DNA from: Bradymonadales bacterium
GTDB taxonomy: Bacteria > Myxococcota_A > UBA9042 > PWKZ01
Length of the DNA: 33,714 nucleotides
Direction of reading: 5' to 3'
NCBI GenBank assembly: GCA_003559575.1
Contig: PWKZ01000244.1
Coordinates: 1 to 33,714 of the forward strand
Shown: piece by piece, positions 9,201 through 17,340 of the stretch
Position numbering within the stretch: position 1 is the first letter of the stretch
Layout of the letters: every line of letters starts with the position of its first letter
Position numbers and translations under genes: made by a program
The notes under the pieces: model-generated
What the model saw: the letters and a program-made list of their open reading frames with translations, nothing else
Told to the model about the DNA's origin: nothing
Database searches by the model: none

Positions 9201-11308
9201 CGCAGATGCCCCTGGAGCGGGTCGTAGTGAGGATTGATGTCGCGCGCCCGGACACTCATCACCGCCTCGCTCAGCGCCACCTGCACGTCACGGCTGTACT
9301 TGAGGTCCGGCGCCGGCACGAACGTCACCACCGTATCGCCCTCCTCGCACGCCGGGTCGAACCCACCCGCGACGGGCGCCTCCGGCGTTTCCGGGTCCGT
9401 CGCCGCGAAAAACACGAGGAACGAACCGCTCTCGGGCGTGAGGTCCAGCGATTCGCAAGCCACCGCCTCGGAGAAGCGCACGGTTACCAACGGGTTGAGC
9501 CCGACTCCGGCAACCCCATCGCCAGGCTGTGTCGTGAGTACTGTCAAGTCGGGGATCGTCTCCACATCGAAGAGGTACTTCTTCACCTCGGGAAGCTGAC
9601 CGTCGCGGAACGTCGCCCGGTCGCTGCGGAGCCCCGTCAGAGACGGCGCCGGGGCGCCGTGCAGGGTCACGCGGATGCGTGTCCCGTAACCAAGCGGCGC
9701 GTCCGGCGTAAATACCAGCTCATTGTCCTCGCCGATGAGATCCGTGCCCGGCGGCGCGTCGGCCGCGTTCCAGGCGAACGAACCCGCAATGGACTCATGC
9801 GCCGGGTCGCTCAGCGGATCGCTCAACCCCGTCACGTCCTCAAAGGTGACGAGCCCCAACGCAGCGAGATCGTCCTCGCCGCTGCGATGCACGCCCTCGG
9901 TGAATTCGATCACGATGGAGTCCGAGACCCCTTCGATCTGGCGGCGCAGCGGTAGATGGCCGCTGCCCGAAACCACCGAGACCACGCCGAGCGCCGGCGG
10001 ATCCTGTACGCGGAAGCGGTAGACGATGGTATCGGGGAGTTGCCCGCCGCGATTCGTCGCGCGGTCCGACAGCACCACGTCGGAGAGCGGATACTCTGCC
10101 GGATCGCTGTCGCCCACTATGGTCACTCGCAGCAAGCGGGAGTAGTCGGGGATCTCGACCGGTGTCAACACCAGGGTGACGTCTTTCCCCACGAGGTAGG
10201 ATTCGTACGGCTGATCCGCCGGAGGCGCATCGGACGCAGGCTCCCCATCAAGATTCAGCCACTCGATATGACAGGGGACCACGACCGGCTCGGCGAGATC
10301 CTCGCTGACGTCCTCGACGAGGATCACGCCCTCGTCCTCGCCATCCAGGATGCCGTCGCCGTTCGTGTCGATGAGCGACTGCTGGACGCCTTCGCTGAAG
10401 GTCAGCACGATGGGGGCCGCGATTCCAGAGTTGGGGCTCGTCTCCCGCGGCGCCGCCGTCACGTCCGCGCCCGGGACCGCGTTGACGAGCGCGAGGGGCG
10501 GCGGATCGATTGTGGCGAACGGGATCGTCACCTCAGTCTGCAGAAAGCCGCCGGAAGGAGTCGCGATTGGGGTACGCACCGCCTGTGTCACAGTGACACG
10601 CAGGTTCCGCGTGTAGCCGTAAGCTGCAGCCGGCGTGAAGGTCACGATCTTGTCGTCGGCACTCCAGACGAGACCGGAGTCGTCCGGCTCCACTTCCACC
10701 GGGTTGGCGACGTCCGTAACGTCTTCGACGACGAAAGAACCACCGTATGTAACGGAGCTCGTGTCGATGGGGTGCGAGAATACGACCCGCACCGGTTGCG
10801 CCACCGAGACCTTCCAGCTCCCCGCCCCGGGATGGGTGTGGACCACCGTCAGCTCATCCGGATCCACGGTGCGGAACGTCGCCTCCACCGCGATCGCCAA
10901 CTGTCCCCCAAACGAGTGCTTCGTGTCGGCCTTCTCGATGGCGGTCGTGAGAGAAATCGAATACGTTGACGAGTAACCCCACGGCGCATCCGGCGTAAAC
11001 ATCGCCGTGCGTGTCTCCTCGTCGTAAGCGATGCTGCCCGCAACCCGACTCGGATTCTCAGGGTCCGTGACGTTCTCGACGAAGAAAGCGTCCTCCACAG
11101 TCAAGGACTCCGGCACCACCGCCTCCGAAAACGACACAGTCACGGGAAGATGCAGCGACACCGCCGTCGCACCGTCCGCCGGAGACAGGTGGAGCACCCT
11201 GAGGGGCCGGTCCACCGAAACCACGAAGTCCTGCTCGCTGCACGCGAAGAGCGACAACGACCAAGCCACCAAGATGACTGTCCGCACGACTCTGGACGAT
11301 GTACTCAT
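3287..11308 (-). CDS. Giant multi-domain Ig-like (Big_5/SbsA-type) repeat surface lipoprotein (~2.67k aa)
   Basis: ATG at 11308 with RBS AGGGAGGGGG; lipoprotein signal 'VVRTVILVAWSLSLFAC'. More than 10 copies of '..L.V....P.....V......v.v.FSEgV....'. Confidence 0.88.
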   Translation of the reverse strand: MSTSSRVVRTVILVAWSLSLFACSEQDFVVSVDRPLRVLHLSPADGATAVSLHLPVTVSFSEAVVPESLTVEDAFFVENVTDPENPSRVAGSIAYDEETRTAMFTPDAPWGYSSTYSISLTTAIEKADTKHSFGGQLAIAVEATFRTVDPDELTVVHTHPGAGSWKVSVAQPVRVVFSHPIDTSSVTYGGSFVVEDVTDVANPVEVEPDDSGLVWSADDKIVTFTPAAAYGYTRNLRVTVTQAVRTPIATPSGGFLQTEVTIPFATIDPPPLALVNAVPGADVTAAPRETSPNSGIAAPIVLTFSEGVQQSLIDTNGDGILDGEDEGVILVEDVSEDLAEPVVVPCHIEWLNLDGEPASDAPPADQPYESYLVGKDVTLVLTPVEIPDYSRLLRVTIVGDSDPAEYPLSDVVLSDRATNRGGQLPDTIVYRFRVQDPPALGVVSVVSGSGHLPLRRQIEGVSDSIVIEFTEGVHRSGEDDLAALGLVTFEDVTGLSDPLSDPAHESIAGSFAWNAADAPPGTDLIGEDNELVFTPDAPLGYGTRIRVTLHGAPAPSLTGLRSDRATFRDGQLPEVKKYLFDVETIPDLTVLTTQPGDGVAGVGLNPLVTVRFSEAVACESLDLTPESGSFLVFFAATDPETPEAPVAGGFDPACEEGDTVVTFVPAPDLKYSRDVQVALSEAVMSVRARDINPHYDPLQGHLRGAYEFGFSTLDPPPLAVQSVKGAAGSVSLLRDVDGDPATVDPESIVIRFSEGVCRYTDEETGEIDPAAILERLLIEDITGLDEAALAAGESHGVVEGSFAWNAGDLDWADENALIGADDTVVFTSATWWQWGMRVRVTLKGAQDNPVWLESDRATARGGQLPMDESHYFRVETLPDLTLVKATPSAEAQNIPIDQSIELVFSEGVDCASVEEGLLVSFAATDPEAPGTPVHGALTCTDAEETVVFTPTEHIKYSRDVVVELTDEVRSFRAADDPAHPEADPLQGHLRHGWAGGYSTVNPPLLGVVSVSSESGESLLLRGDAIVAVFTEGVAQASASLGETVVIEDVTGLESPLTDPSHGSIAGSLEWNSDDAPVGDDLIGDDDVLRFVPDELLPYGTWLRVTLKGSPDSADPGLHSDRATVRGGQLPRDVVLIFRVERLPELFVRGTSPGHLSTEVSQMTQSISVTFSAAPSCATITSDNLVVSYDTGVFTEDPLDPSGTTIAGSWSCEDGSATVVFTATEPFGWGRYILVSLGEEIRDVRAEDGAANANDADQGHLIPAYQFGFSTERIRLLQIISTNAAGSVSFERIRRIVVAFDREVDCARITPETFFVNRGLEADYEGRLEAEVFCDGDTAATVEIAAVDDTEEDRCDGIGLCYDTEYTFVLAGGSEGICVPEKDERDVTDDGCLPSPEVTFNFRTEGRPELTATLYPAANTEGVSTLIQPYVTFSNSIRQATVEEDIPPTNPLYPEPDGVEPNICLIEGRDLTDCSLPEAVDVEYVFSDADRVVTLQPLESLNPDTWYTFVVSRDIEDVNGMRLLSFYSSSFKTTPGGLLGDLTVHNREDVNDLYLRARFTDEVDVSLVNENTFYLTYEDELGATRLIPATVSVGSQDPAQECDPSETGSLHCDAATLVPDLMALFTCGSLTAELVGTDGALTSGTRNFATASYVFTANDVGKYVFLASDSYAANNGSFRIDDVSGGLAVLAGSGFATEENLSWSLTLTSNALPLNTVFTAHLSTAITSADGTENVWPSAGDRQYLMNFTTGGDTLVAGVSYTNPLLGPNKLGGADEVPVNSWFDVALTGAVDAASVSEATVYLADGRGADGRVIEGTAQFEVDAPGIFSAPRDLGKRIAISGSQHGNDGEYQIVTVVDDRTVTLAGGGLFAAAEGDLFWERRLSESVHYELEVTSGGRGVRVRPLMLLNRHADYRGRYAAVTAGGDTVAVSLANSNFRFREDRDLGRIITLTGVPLASNRAARIVAVDEGANSVTVDGPAFDASGTNLSWSLSDDRDYHELVLVGRSVSSPADYLRDTLGNPLAGNRRFRFVTSPETLVVVVPLGGLQTLMNPGVLFSRTVRFDSVTNETAYFMQGTTKVEALPSFIVSRPDTVTLFPVPALRDGINARVNITSDVIDFRGNPVNATEHNLGIVGGAPASAAIAPDRAPSVTPGGGSIAGKESFRLVWTDAGNNRTRMMPNSINHESVRLLQEVSTGGGGSVSAGSDIFSVTAANPFQVGRDEGRLLRVTVSGQGQNGYYVIEAVLSSSAVRLAAEFASSETGLGWELLVPIRYGVDYFADAGGGTSVDLIPVDRMLAGKPTRLIVDTTKITNMYTFAYTVTNTYSYTVETTAPTLEGVYGDALADAMVSLDGRTDVLPKTALTLLFSEGIAEESVTAASITLEDNDGEHVRGTFEVENNRVVFTPAAPLLSPLSPYTLTATTAVTDAAGNPMAAAAMTSFSIDSTAPSVLMTMPSDGASGVSVGAVITVEFDKAMEPLSLFGSTVWREGTFTVGYEPPLECNANVRDELFGCVSLDARGRRMTFVPQHPNHLIDEMVFTGTVREFVTDLGGNPLPGGDYIFDFDTVGGDSYGPVALCAAVPLTVADHTVDIHLNEPVDPASLHSDTLWVYEVEDGTRVPGVVSLEGGGTIVRFTADDDFTPDVFYGAILFADLADLDGDAQYEPLHVFFEVAP
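4502..6372 (-). repeat. Four copies of a ~60-aa 'DxGk.i.i.g....G.y.I..V.....v.L....f.....l.W' module inside the giant protein
   Basis: Approximate copies 6191-6372, 5667-5857, 5332-5526 and 4502-4689. Aligned cores: NDVGKYVFLASDS, RDLGKRIAISGSQ, RDLGRIITLTGVP, RDEGRLLRVTVSG; each ends in LSW/LFW/LSW/LGW. Confidence 0.7.
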
Positions 11309-11375
11309 ATCCCCCTCCCTATGGAAACTAACCGTTCGAAGCATCGCAAATATCTTCACGTCGCGATCCCGTCAC

Positions 11376-12017
11376 TCAGAAAATGTAGCGATACCCCACA
11401 CGCACGGAGTGACCGCCTATGTCCCCAGGCTCCAAGTTGTACTGGGGATAACCGAAGTCCAGGAAAGTGCCCGTGTACCGGTACTGACCAAGCACCCCCC
11501 CAAAGCGACCGAAACGGAACTCCACCCCACCACCGAGGTAGTAACCGTGCGCCACATCCGACTGCTTCGTGGTAGTGCCGAAACTCTTGCCCCGCGACCA
11601 CGCGAAAATGGCCGTATAGCCAACCTCACCAAACGGAACGAGCCACGGAATACCAGTGGGAATGTCCACCTGCGGCCCGATACTCAAGGGCATGAGATGC
11701 AGCCGCCAGGAGTAGTCGTAGAGCCCGATCTGCGCGTCCATGTTCTGACCCTCGCCCCACATCGGGTAGTAGCCAAGGTCGAAACCGAACGACAGATTGG
11801 GGTTCCACCACGGAAGGAGGTAGCGGAGACCGAGGTGTATCGCGAACGTCGAGTTCACGTGACTCGTCGGCACCAACAAATCCATCTTCACAGCGGCGCT
11901 GACGTACTTCAGTGACGCCTCGCCGTCAGCCCCATGCGCGTCGCGCGCCGGAAGACCCGCCAGCACGACCAGAGCGAATAACAACAAGGAGATCCTGCGT
12001 AGGCTAACCATGCTCAT
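11376..12017 (-). CDS. Outer-membrane beta-barrel protein
   Basis: Signal peptide 'LLLFALVVLAGLPARDAHG'; alternating aromatic/glycine strands; C-terminal 'VRVGYRYIF' ending in Phe. Confidence 0.75.
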   Translation of the reverse strand: MSMVSLRRISLLLFALVVLAGLPARDAHGADGEASLKYVSAAVKMDLLVPTSHVNSTFAIHLGLRYLLPWWNPNLSFGFDLGYYPMWGEGQNMDAQIGLYDYSWRLHLMPLSIGPQVDIPTGIPWLVPFGEVGYTAIFAWSRGKSFGTTTKQSDVAHGYYLGGGVEFRFGRFGGVLGQYRYTGTFLDFGYPQYNLEPGDIGGHSVRVGYRYIF

Positions 12018-12033
12018 CCCTCCTTACGGACGC

Positions 12034-12849
12034 TCAAGCCGCGTCTTCCTCGTCCGAGAAGTCGCTGTCCTCACCGGCATCCGGCAGCACATGAAACGAA
12101 AACGGGACCGGCGCGTCGAGCGGCAAGCCCGCCTCGTCGCAAACAGTCGTGGTCACGAGTCCCCGATACGTCCGGTGCGGGACCAGGGGCTCGTGAAGCA
12201 CGAAATCGGCCCGCAATTCGGCTGCGTCATAAAACACGTCACCCTGCACGTCGTAGAGAAAGAAGCTGCCCGCATGCAAACTCTCAGGGTCCATCGGCTC
12301 CGAGAACACCACCGAGACGCGGTCGAGCGACGACGAAACCCCAAACGCACCGTCCTCCGGGCTTATCGAAACCACGTACGGAATGGACGCGAACGCACGA
12401 AAATGAACAATCTGCGCCCGGTCCACCCCTTCAAGCCACAGCGGCTGCCCCTCCTCATCCTGGAGGCCGCGTGTCACCACCACCTGATAGAAAACGCCCT
12501 CGAACCAGTCGACCGAGGGCGTGAACGTCACCTCCATGAGATCCTCGGACAGCGAGAGCTCCCCAGACACGGGATCGCCCCCGAGGGCCTCCACTCGCAA
12601 CGACTGCGGCGTGACGCTTGATGGCAAGAGAGGCTTTGAAAACGTCACCCGCACGACGGCCTCGAGAGGCACCCCCGTCTCCCCGTCGAAAGGCGTGGTA
12701 CCCACCACCTCCAACGGCGCGAGGTCGCTTACCGGCTCGAAATCCGGTACGCACCCGCCCGGCACAGGCACGGCACAAAGGCACAGTAACGTGAGAAAAC
12801 AGCCCCGGATGCCCGACCTACCTCGCGACGACTGCATGCTCGCCTCCAA
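12034..12849 (-). CDS. Lipoprotein with two Big_5/Ig-like domains
   Basis: Lipobox-like VPGGC; two domains starting 'LEVVGTTPFDGETGVPLEAVVRVTFSKPL' and 'PYVVSISPEDGAFGVSSSLDRVSVVFSEPM'. Confidence 0.8.
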   Translation of the reverse strand: MEASMQSSRGRSGIRGCFLTLLCLCAVPVPGGCVPDFEPVSDLAPLEVVGTTPFDGETGVPLEAVVRVTFSKPLLPSSVTPQSLRVEALGGDPVSGELSLSEDLMEVTFTPSVDWFEGVFYQVVVTRGLQDEEGQPLWLEGVDRAQIVHFRAFASIPYVVSISPEDGAFGVSSSLDRVSVVFSEPMDPESLHAGSFFLYDVQGDVFYDAAELRADFVLHEPLVPHRTYRGLVTTTVCDEAGLPLDAPVPFSFHVLPDAGEDSDFSDEEDAA

Positions 12850-12968
12850 TCGATTCTCAAGCAGTGTGATCCATGTCGGTTAACACGGCCCGGCACATGA
12901 CGAACCGGCCCCGCAGCGTATTATCGCCCCTGGTGTATTAAGAATGTATGAAAACCGGAGGGAGTTTT

Positions 12969-12985
12969 GTGAAGACTCGGTGAAG
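12969..12985. promoter_or_regulatory. Candidate OmpR-family response-regulator site: GTGAAG-N5-GTGAAG direct repeat (11-bp period)
   Basis: GTGAAGactcgGTGAAG upstream of the Big_5 operon (starting at 12849, -); the same pattern occurs at 21490-21506. Confidence 0.45.
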
Positions 12986-13036
12986 CTGGCGCCGCGGATT
13001 GCCCGTAGCGGTCATGCGAACGCCGCCACAGGGGGA

Positions 13037-13678
13037 TCAGGGGCGCTTGCCCAATCCCTCGCGCGCGGAGGCGTGGTTCGGAGCGACCTGCAACACACGC
13101 TCGAACTCCTTGCGAGCGTCCTCTTGCTTCTCCTGCCGCAGGAGACTCCACCCCAGGCCGGCGCGCATCTCCACATTGGATGGATAGCCGGCGAGCGCCC
13201 GCCTGTACCAGGACTCGGCCTCCTCGTATTGACCCTGCTGGTAGTGGATAAACGCGATGCGGCTCTGGGCGGTGAAGTCCCCAGGCGCCTTTTTGAGGAC
13301 CTGCTCGCCCAGCGTGAGGGCCTCACCCCACTGGCGCGCGGCCATGAGCGAAAGCATCAGCCCAAGCCGCGGCTCGATGGCGTCGGACTCCAGACTCAGC
13401 GCGGCTCGATAGGATTTGATCGCTTCGTCGTACTTTTCACTCAGATACTGGAGCCAACCCGTGCGAAGATGGGTGACGTAGTCGACATGTCCGAGCGCGC
13501 GGATCTCCGCCATCGAAGACAGCGCAGAGCTGTAATCGCCACGCGCTTCGGCCAGATAGGACTTTTGGTAGTGCTCCGATACGCTCCCCGAAGTATCGCC
13601 CCAGGCCAACGGCACGCGGCACACTATGATGAGCATCAAGCCTGCCCGCCAAGTCATCCTCCATTTCGCATCCATCAT
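13037..13678 (-). CDS. TPR-repeat periplasmic/secreted protein
   Basis: ORF 13037..13693; ATG at 13678 preceded by AAGGAGG; TPR helices 'EARGDYSSALSSMAEIRALGHVDYVTHLRTGWLQYLSEKYDEAIKSYRAALSLE', 'GQYEEAESWYRRALAGYPSNVEMRAGLGWSLLRQ'. Confidence 0.85.
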   Translation of the reverse strand: MMDAKWRMTWRAGLMLIIVCRVPLAWGDTSGSVSEHYQKSYLAEARGDYSSALSSMAEIRALGHVDYVTHLRTGWLQYLSEKYDEAIKSYRAALSLESDAIEPRLGLMLSLMAARQWGEALTLGEQVLKKAPGDFTAQSRIAFIHYQQGQYEEAESWYRRALAGYPSNVEMRAGLGWSLLRQEKQEDARKEFERVLQVAPNHASAREGLGKRP

Positions 13679-13693
13679 TGCCTCCTTCAGCAC

Positions 13694-15169
13694 TTATCGC
13701 ACCCGAAACCCAAAGCCCAAAACCAGTCCATGAACATGACCGGTCCGGTATCCTCCGTCACCCTCTCTCGCGGGCGTGAGAAGCCGGTCGAACTCGTATG
13801 ACGCCAACAGGACGAACCCCCGCCCCACGTCGGCCGACAACCGCGCCCACGCGCTCCCACTCGGGCGATCCACGGTGTTGTAGATGACGCCACGGTCAAG
13901 CTCCACGGGGCGACATCGGGTGCCCACCCGCCCACCGAGCGCGAGAGCCCAGCCTGTCCCCGAGAACCCCAACTCAGCGCCGCCGCTCGACCAAAATCGC
14001 CCATCGGCGACCTGCCCTTCGAACATTCCAAGAAGATCTAACCAGGACAAGAGCGGAAGCCGGATCCCCACCTGCATCTGCGCGACATCAAAGTCGTCAT
14101 GAAAAGACCAGCCGGCCGAAAGCTGAAAGTCAGCCCAGTGCCGGAAGCGTCCGGCCAGGGCCGCCATCCCGGCGTGTGCGGCAGGCCCCGCGGAGTTCTC
14201 TCCATCGCACCGCCGGTCAAACAGGTAGGCACCGTGCCCCGTGAACCCCCAGACGGGCCCGTCAAAGCCTCCGGCGAGGTGAAGCTCGTGTTGGCCGATG
14301 GCCATGCGCTCCCGGCGCGGGGTCTCCGACCACGGCGCGCCGGACGCCGGCCCCACGGTCGGCTCGCGCCCACCGACGTGCAAGTAGCGATACGCCGACT
14401 CCACAAGGAACCGCTCCTCGAAACCGAGGCGCAGTCCGAGCGTTCCGGCGCCGTACCATTCCCGCCATGGGTGCCCATCATGGAGCGCACCGGCCAAAAC
14501 GAGCCACGGAAAGACGCTCGTCAGGGTCCGCGCGGCGTCAAGCCCCTCCCGCGCGCGCTCGTCTTCCGGGGCCAGCGCGGCGGCCCGCCGGAACAAGGTC
14601 CGCGCCGCGGCGCGGCGGCCTTCCCGCAACGCACAGAAGCCGAGTCCCAGGAGCGCGTCGACGTTGTCCGGGGCGCGCTCGTGGATCGCCTCGTACTCGG
14701 CTCGCGCCACGGCATGATCCCCCGCCTGAAACCGGTTGTACGCCCACCGCAGCCGCGCCTTCACGGACCACGGGCGCTCCTCACGCAGCGCTCGGTACAG
14801 CTCCGCGGCCGCCGCCGCGCGCCCCTGCCCCGCGAGCGAGTCGCCCACCCCCAGCCGGGCCGTAAAGCTACCGCCGGAGACGGTGGCCGCGACGCGGTAG
14901 CTCGCTTCGGCCTCCGAAAACTCCCCCGCTCGAAGATGATAGTAGCCGAGCGTGAGGTGCAGCGTGTAGTCCTCCGGGCACTCCCCGCTCACGGCGGCCA
15001 GCCTCGCCGCCGCCACGCCGAACCGCCCTCCGGCAGCCTCGCCGCCGGCCTTCTCGAGCGCCGCGCCGCAGGGATCTCCGCGCCCCGGTTGAGCGGCGAC
15101 GGCATAAGCCGCCATGACCAGGAGGGTCACCAAGCCGGCGATGACACATGTGACCGGGCGCCCCATCAA
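13694..15169 (-). CDS. TPR-repeat protein with C-terminal beta-barrel-like domain
   Basis: Signal peptide; TPRs ('LHLTLGYYHLRAGEFSEAEASYRVAA'); C-terminal half with amphipathic strands, ending 'GLVLGFGFRVR'. Starts with a 4-bp overlap with the upstream gene's stop. Confidence 0.8.
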   Translation of the reverse strand: MMGRPVTCVIAGLVTLLVMAAYAVAAQPGRGDPCGAALEKAGGEAAGGRFGVAAARLAAVSGECPEDYTLHLTLGYYHLRAGEFSEAEASYRVAATVSGGSFTARLGVGDSLAGQGRAAAAAELYRALREERPWSVKARLRWAYNRFQAGDHAVARAEYEAIHERAPDNVDALLGLGFCALREGRRAAARTLFRRAAALAPEDERAREGLDAARTLTSVFPWLVLAGALHDGHPWREWYGAGTLGLRLGFEERFLVESAYRYLHVGGREPTVGPASGAPWSETPRRERMAIGQHELHLAGGFDGPVWGFTGHGAYLFDRRCDGENSAGPAAHAGMAALAGRFRHWADFQLSAGWSFHDDFDVAQMQVGIRLPLLSWLDLLGMFEGQVADGRFWSSGGAELGFSGTGWALALGGRVGTRCRPVELDRGVIYNTVDRPSGSAWARLSADVGRGFVLLASYEFDRLLTPAREGDGGYRTGHVHGLVLGFGFRVR

Positions 15170-17340
15170 CCGCTCCCGTCGCCACTGTCACCCCTGCCTG
15201 GAGGGGCCACGAAGCGCACGATCCGCGCGCGCAAGGTCCCCTTGCCAACCGACACGGAAATCCGGCTCGGGCCCTCTTCGCCGGCAAAATGGGCCTCTGT
15301 CACGATGGGAACCGCCCCTGCCGTCCCCTGGCCCCGGATCACGAGCGTGGCCCCCTCCCACTCTGCGCGGTACTGCATGAGAACATTGTCGGCCGGCAAG
15401 AACGGGGAGACGAGATCGAGCATGGACGCGACCAGGGGCCAACGGATATGACGCCGCGGCAGGACATCGTCCCATCTCAGCTCGTCGCGCTGTTCGTAGG
15501 GGACACGCGGCGCGGCCAACGCCAGGAGAGCGGGCACCCCGTCTCGGGGTCCACGTTGGTCATAGGTTACGAACTGGTTGTTCTGGTTCTCGAAAAACAG
15601 CCGCGCGCCCGACCCCTTCGACTCCAGGTACAGGTTGTTGTACAGGTCAACCCCCGAGACCACCTCCTCAATCCGGGTCTTGCCCCTCGGGGGCGTGACT
15701 TCGAACCGCCAGGTCGCGCCGATGAGGAAGGAGAACCGCTCCGCGACATCCGCCTGGCGTTGCAGGGTTCGAACCGTATCGCCAAGGGCCGGCACATGGA
15801 AGCGATACAAAGCGGCCTGTGGATTGCCCGCCACCACGTCGTGGAACTCCGACTCGACAGTCGGCGCGCCGATACGTGGTGTACTCTGAAAATGAACGTG
15901 GAGATGCGGCACGAAAGAGCGCCCGCTGTTGCCGCACAGCCCGAGCACCATTCCCTTACGAACGAACTGTCCCTCGACCACCCGTACGGAGTCGAGCGCG
16001 AGGTGGCAGACGAACGAGAAGAGATCGCCACCGTGCTGGATGAGCACCAGATTGCCCCAGGGATCGCGTGGGTTGCGATTGCCCACCGGGTTGTCGGGCA
16101 CATTCCGCACGGCGTTCACCACCGTCCCGTCGGCTATCGCCAGGACCGGCAGTTTGTAGCAGTGATATTGCTCGACGAGGCTCCCGTCACCCTCATGCGA
16201 TCTTCCCGCGCTGTCGAGAACCTCGAAATCCCACGCGTGGCGCCACTGCTCACGGTGCGTGTGCTCTCCCTCCACACCCTGCGTGACCGTCCAGGCGCCC
16301 TGGAACGGCAGACGGAGACGAAGGGGAAACCGCGCGCCAAACCGCAAACTCCGGGTACGCCAGTAGTGGAGGCTCGCCTCCGGGCTGGCGGAGACGAACT
16401 CCACCGACTTCGGCGCTTCATCGCGCACCCTCTGCCGCATGGCAAAGAGAGTCACGCCCACCGTCAGGTTGAACGGGAGGATCAGCGCGGGCAGCCCGTG
16501 GCGGCCGAGTACTACAATCGTCGCCACCGTGACGACGCCGGCGATCAGGCTACCGCCTGTGGCCAACGCGAAAGCGCTGCGCCCCGGCACGAACCAGAGG
16601 CCGCCCAGGGCAATGACGGTCAGGACCATGTTACACCCGACAATTAGACCACCGAGCGGAGTGGGAAAGCCGAACACCCAGACGAGCAGGCCATAGCTGA
16701 CGGCGGCCCCAATGAATGAAAGGAGCAAGGCGATGCGGCTGAAGAGCAGCAGGGCCACCATGACCAAAAGTCCGGAAACCAGCTCGGGCTGGAAGAAGAT
16801 GGCACCCAGGGTGCGGAGGTAGTATTCGCCCCAACTTGGCAGCCAGCAGAGCCCCCCCATCTGCCAGGGTTCGTTGAACGAGACCGGCTCGACACCGGCC
16901 ACGAGCGGGACCACGGCCAGCAGAGTCAGCGTGACGAGTACGAACGGTAGCGACAATACCGGGAGCCGTAGCAAATCCCTCAGCAGCGATTCAAGCGCTG
17001 CCTGGACGAAAACCACTGCCGCCGCCCCGAACACGACCAGCGCGACCGTGGCGGGGCTAGGTTCCAGGAACGCGCCCAGTGCGAGTCCCACCAGGAGCGG
17101 GTTGTACCCGAAAACACCGTCGCGGGCGAACACGGGGCTGAGGCGCAGCGCGCGGACGATCAGGAAGGAGACCAGCACCGAGAGGAGGCCCATGGCCCCC
17201 AGTAAGGGCTTGATGAGTGTCGCGAGCAAGAGCGCGAGCCCCACCAGACGATTACGTGTGAAAAGCACCTGCGAGTAGGAGAAAAGTACCGGCTCGACCA
17301 CCGCGAACCGGCGCGTGGTTCGGGGACGCTCTGCCGTCAC
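15166..17340 (-). CDS. Urea transporter (UT family) fused to a C-terminal M23-type peptidase domain
   Basis: ORF 15166..17349; the GTG at 17340 gives a GTGA overlap with the upstream stop. N-terminal half is polytopic with UT signatures ('GVFGYNPLLVGLALG', 'PFVLVTLTLLA', 'NVxx-like PTPLGGLIVGCNMVLTVIALGGLWFVP'). C-terminal 'WRHAWDFEV...VVNAVRNVPDN...VPHLHVHFQS' is M23-like. Confidence 0.8.
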   Translation of the reverse strand: MTAERPRTTRRFAVVEPVLFSYSQVLFTRNRLVGLALLLATLIKPLLGAMGLLSVLVSFLIVRALRLSPVFARDGVFGYNPLLVGLALGAFLEPSPATVALVVFGAAAVVFVQAALESLLRDLLRLPVLSLPFVLVTLTLLAVVPLVAGVEPVSFNEPWQMGGLCWLPSWGEYYLRTLGAIFFQPELVSGLLVMVALLLFSRIALLLSFIGAAVSYGLLVWVFGFPTPLGGLIVGCNMVLTVIALGGLWFVPGRSAFALATGGSLIAGVVTVATIVVLGRHGLPALILPFNLTVGVTLFAMRQRVRDEAPKSVEFVSASPEASLHYWRTRSLRFGARFPLRLRLPFQGAWTVTQGVEGEHTHREQWRHAWDFEVLDSAGRSHEGDGSLVEQYHCYKLPVLAIADGTVVNAVRNVPDNPVGNRNPRDPWGNLVLIQHGGDLFSFVCHLALDSVRVVEGQFVRKGMVLGLCGNSGRSFVPHLHVHFQSTPRIGAPTVESEFHDVVAGNPQAALYRFHVPALGDTVRTLQRQADVAERFSFLIGATWRFEVTPPRGKTRIEEVVSGVDLYNNLYLESKGSGARLFFENQNNQFVTYDQRGPRDGVPALLALAAPRVPYEQRDELRWDDVLPRRHIRWPLVASMLDLVSPFLPADNVLMQYRAEWEGATLVIRGQGTAGAVPIVTEAHFAGEEGPSRISVSVGKGTLRARIVRFVAPPGRGDSGDGSG

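Noticed and set aside
14099-16647. Long plus-strand ORFs (450 and 452 aa) over the TPR/UT-M23 genes
   Set aside because: Antisense to well-supported genes, no recognisable domains, low-complexity Arg/Pro content.
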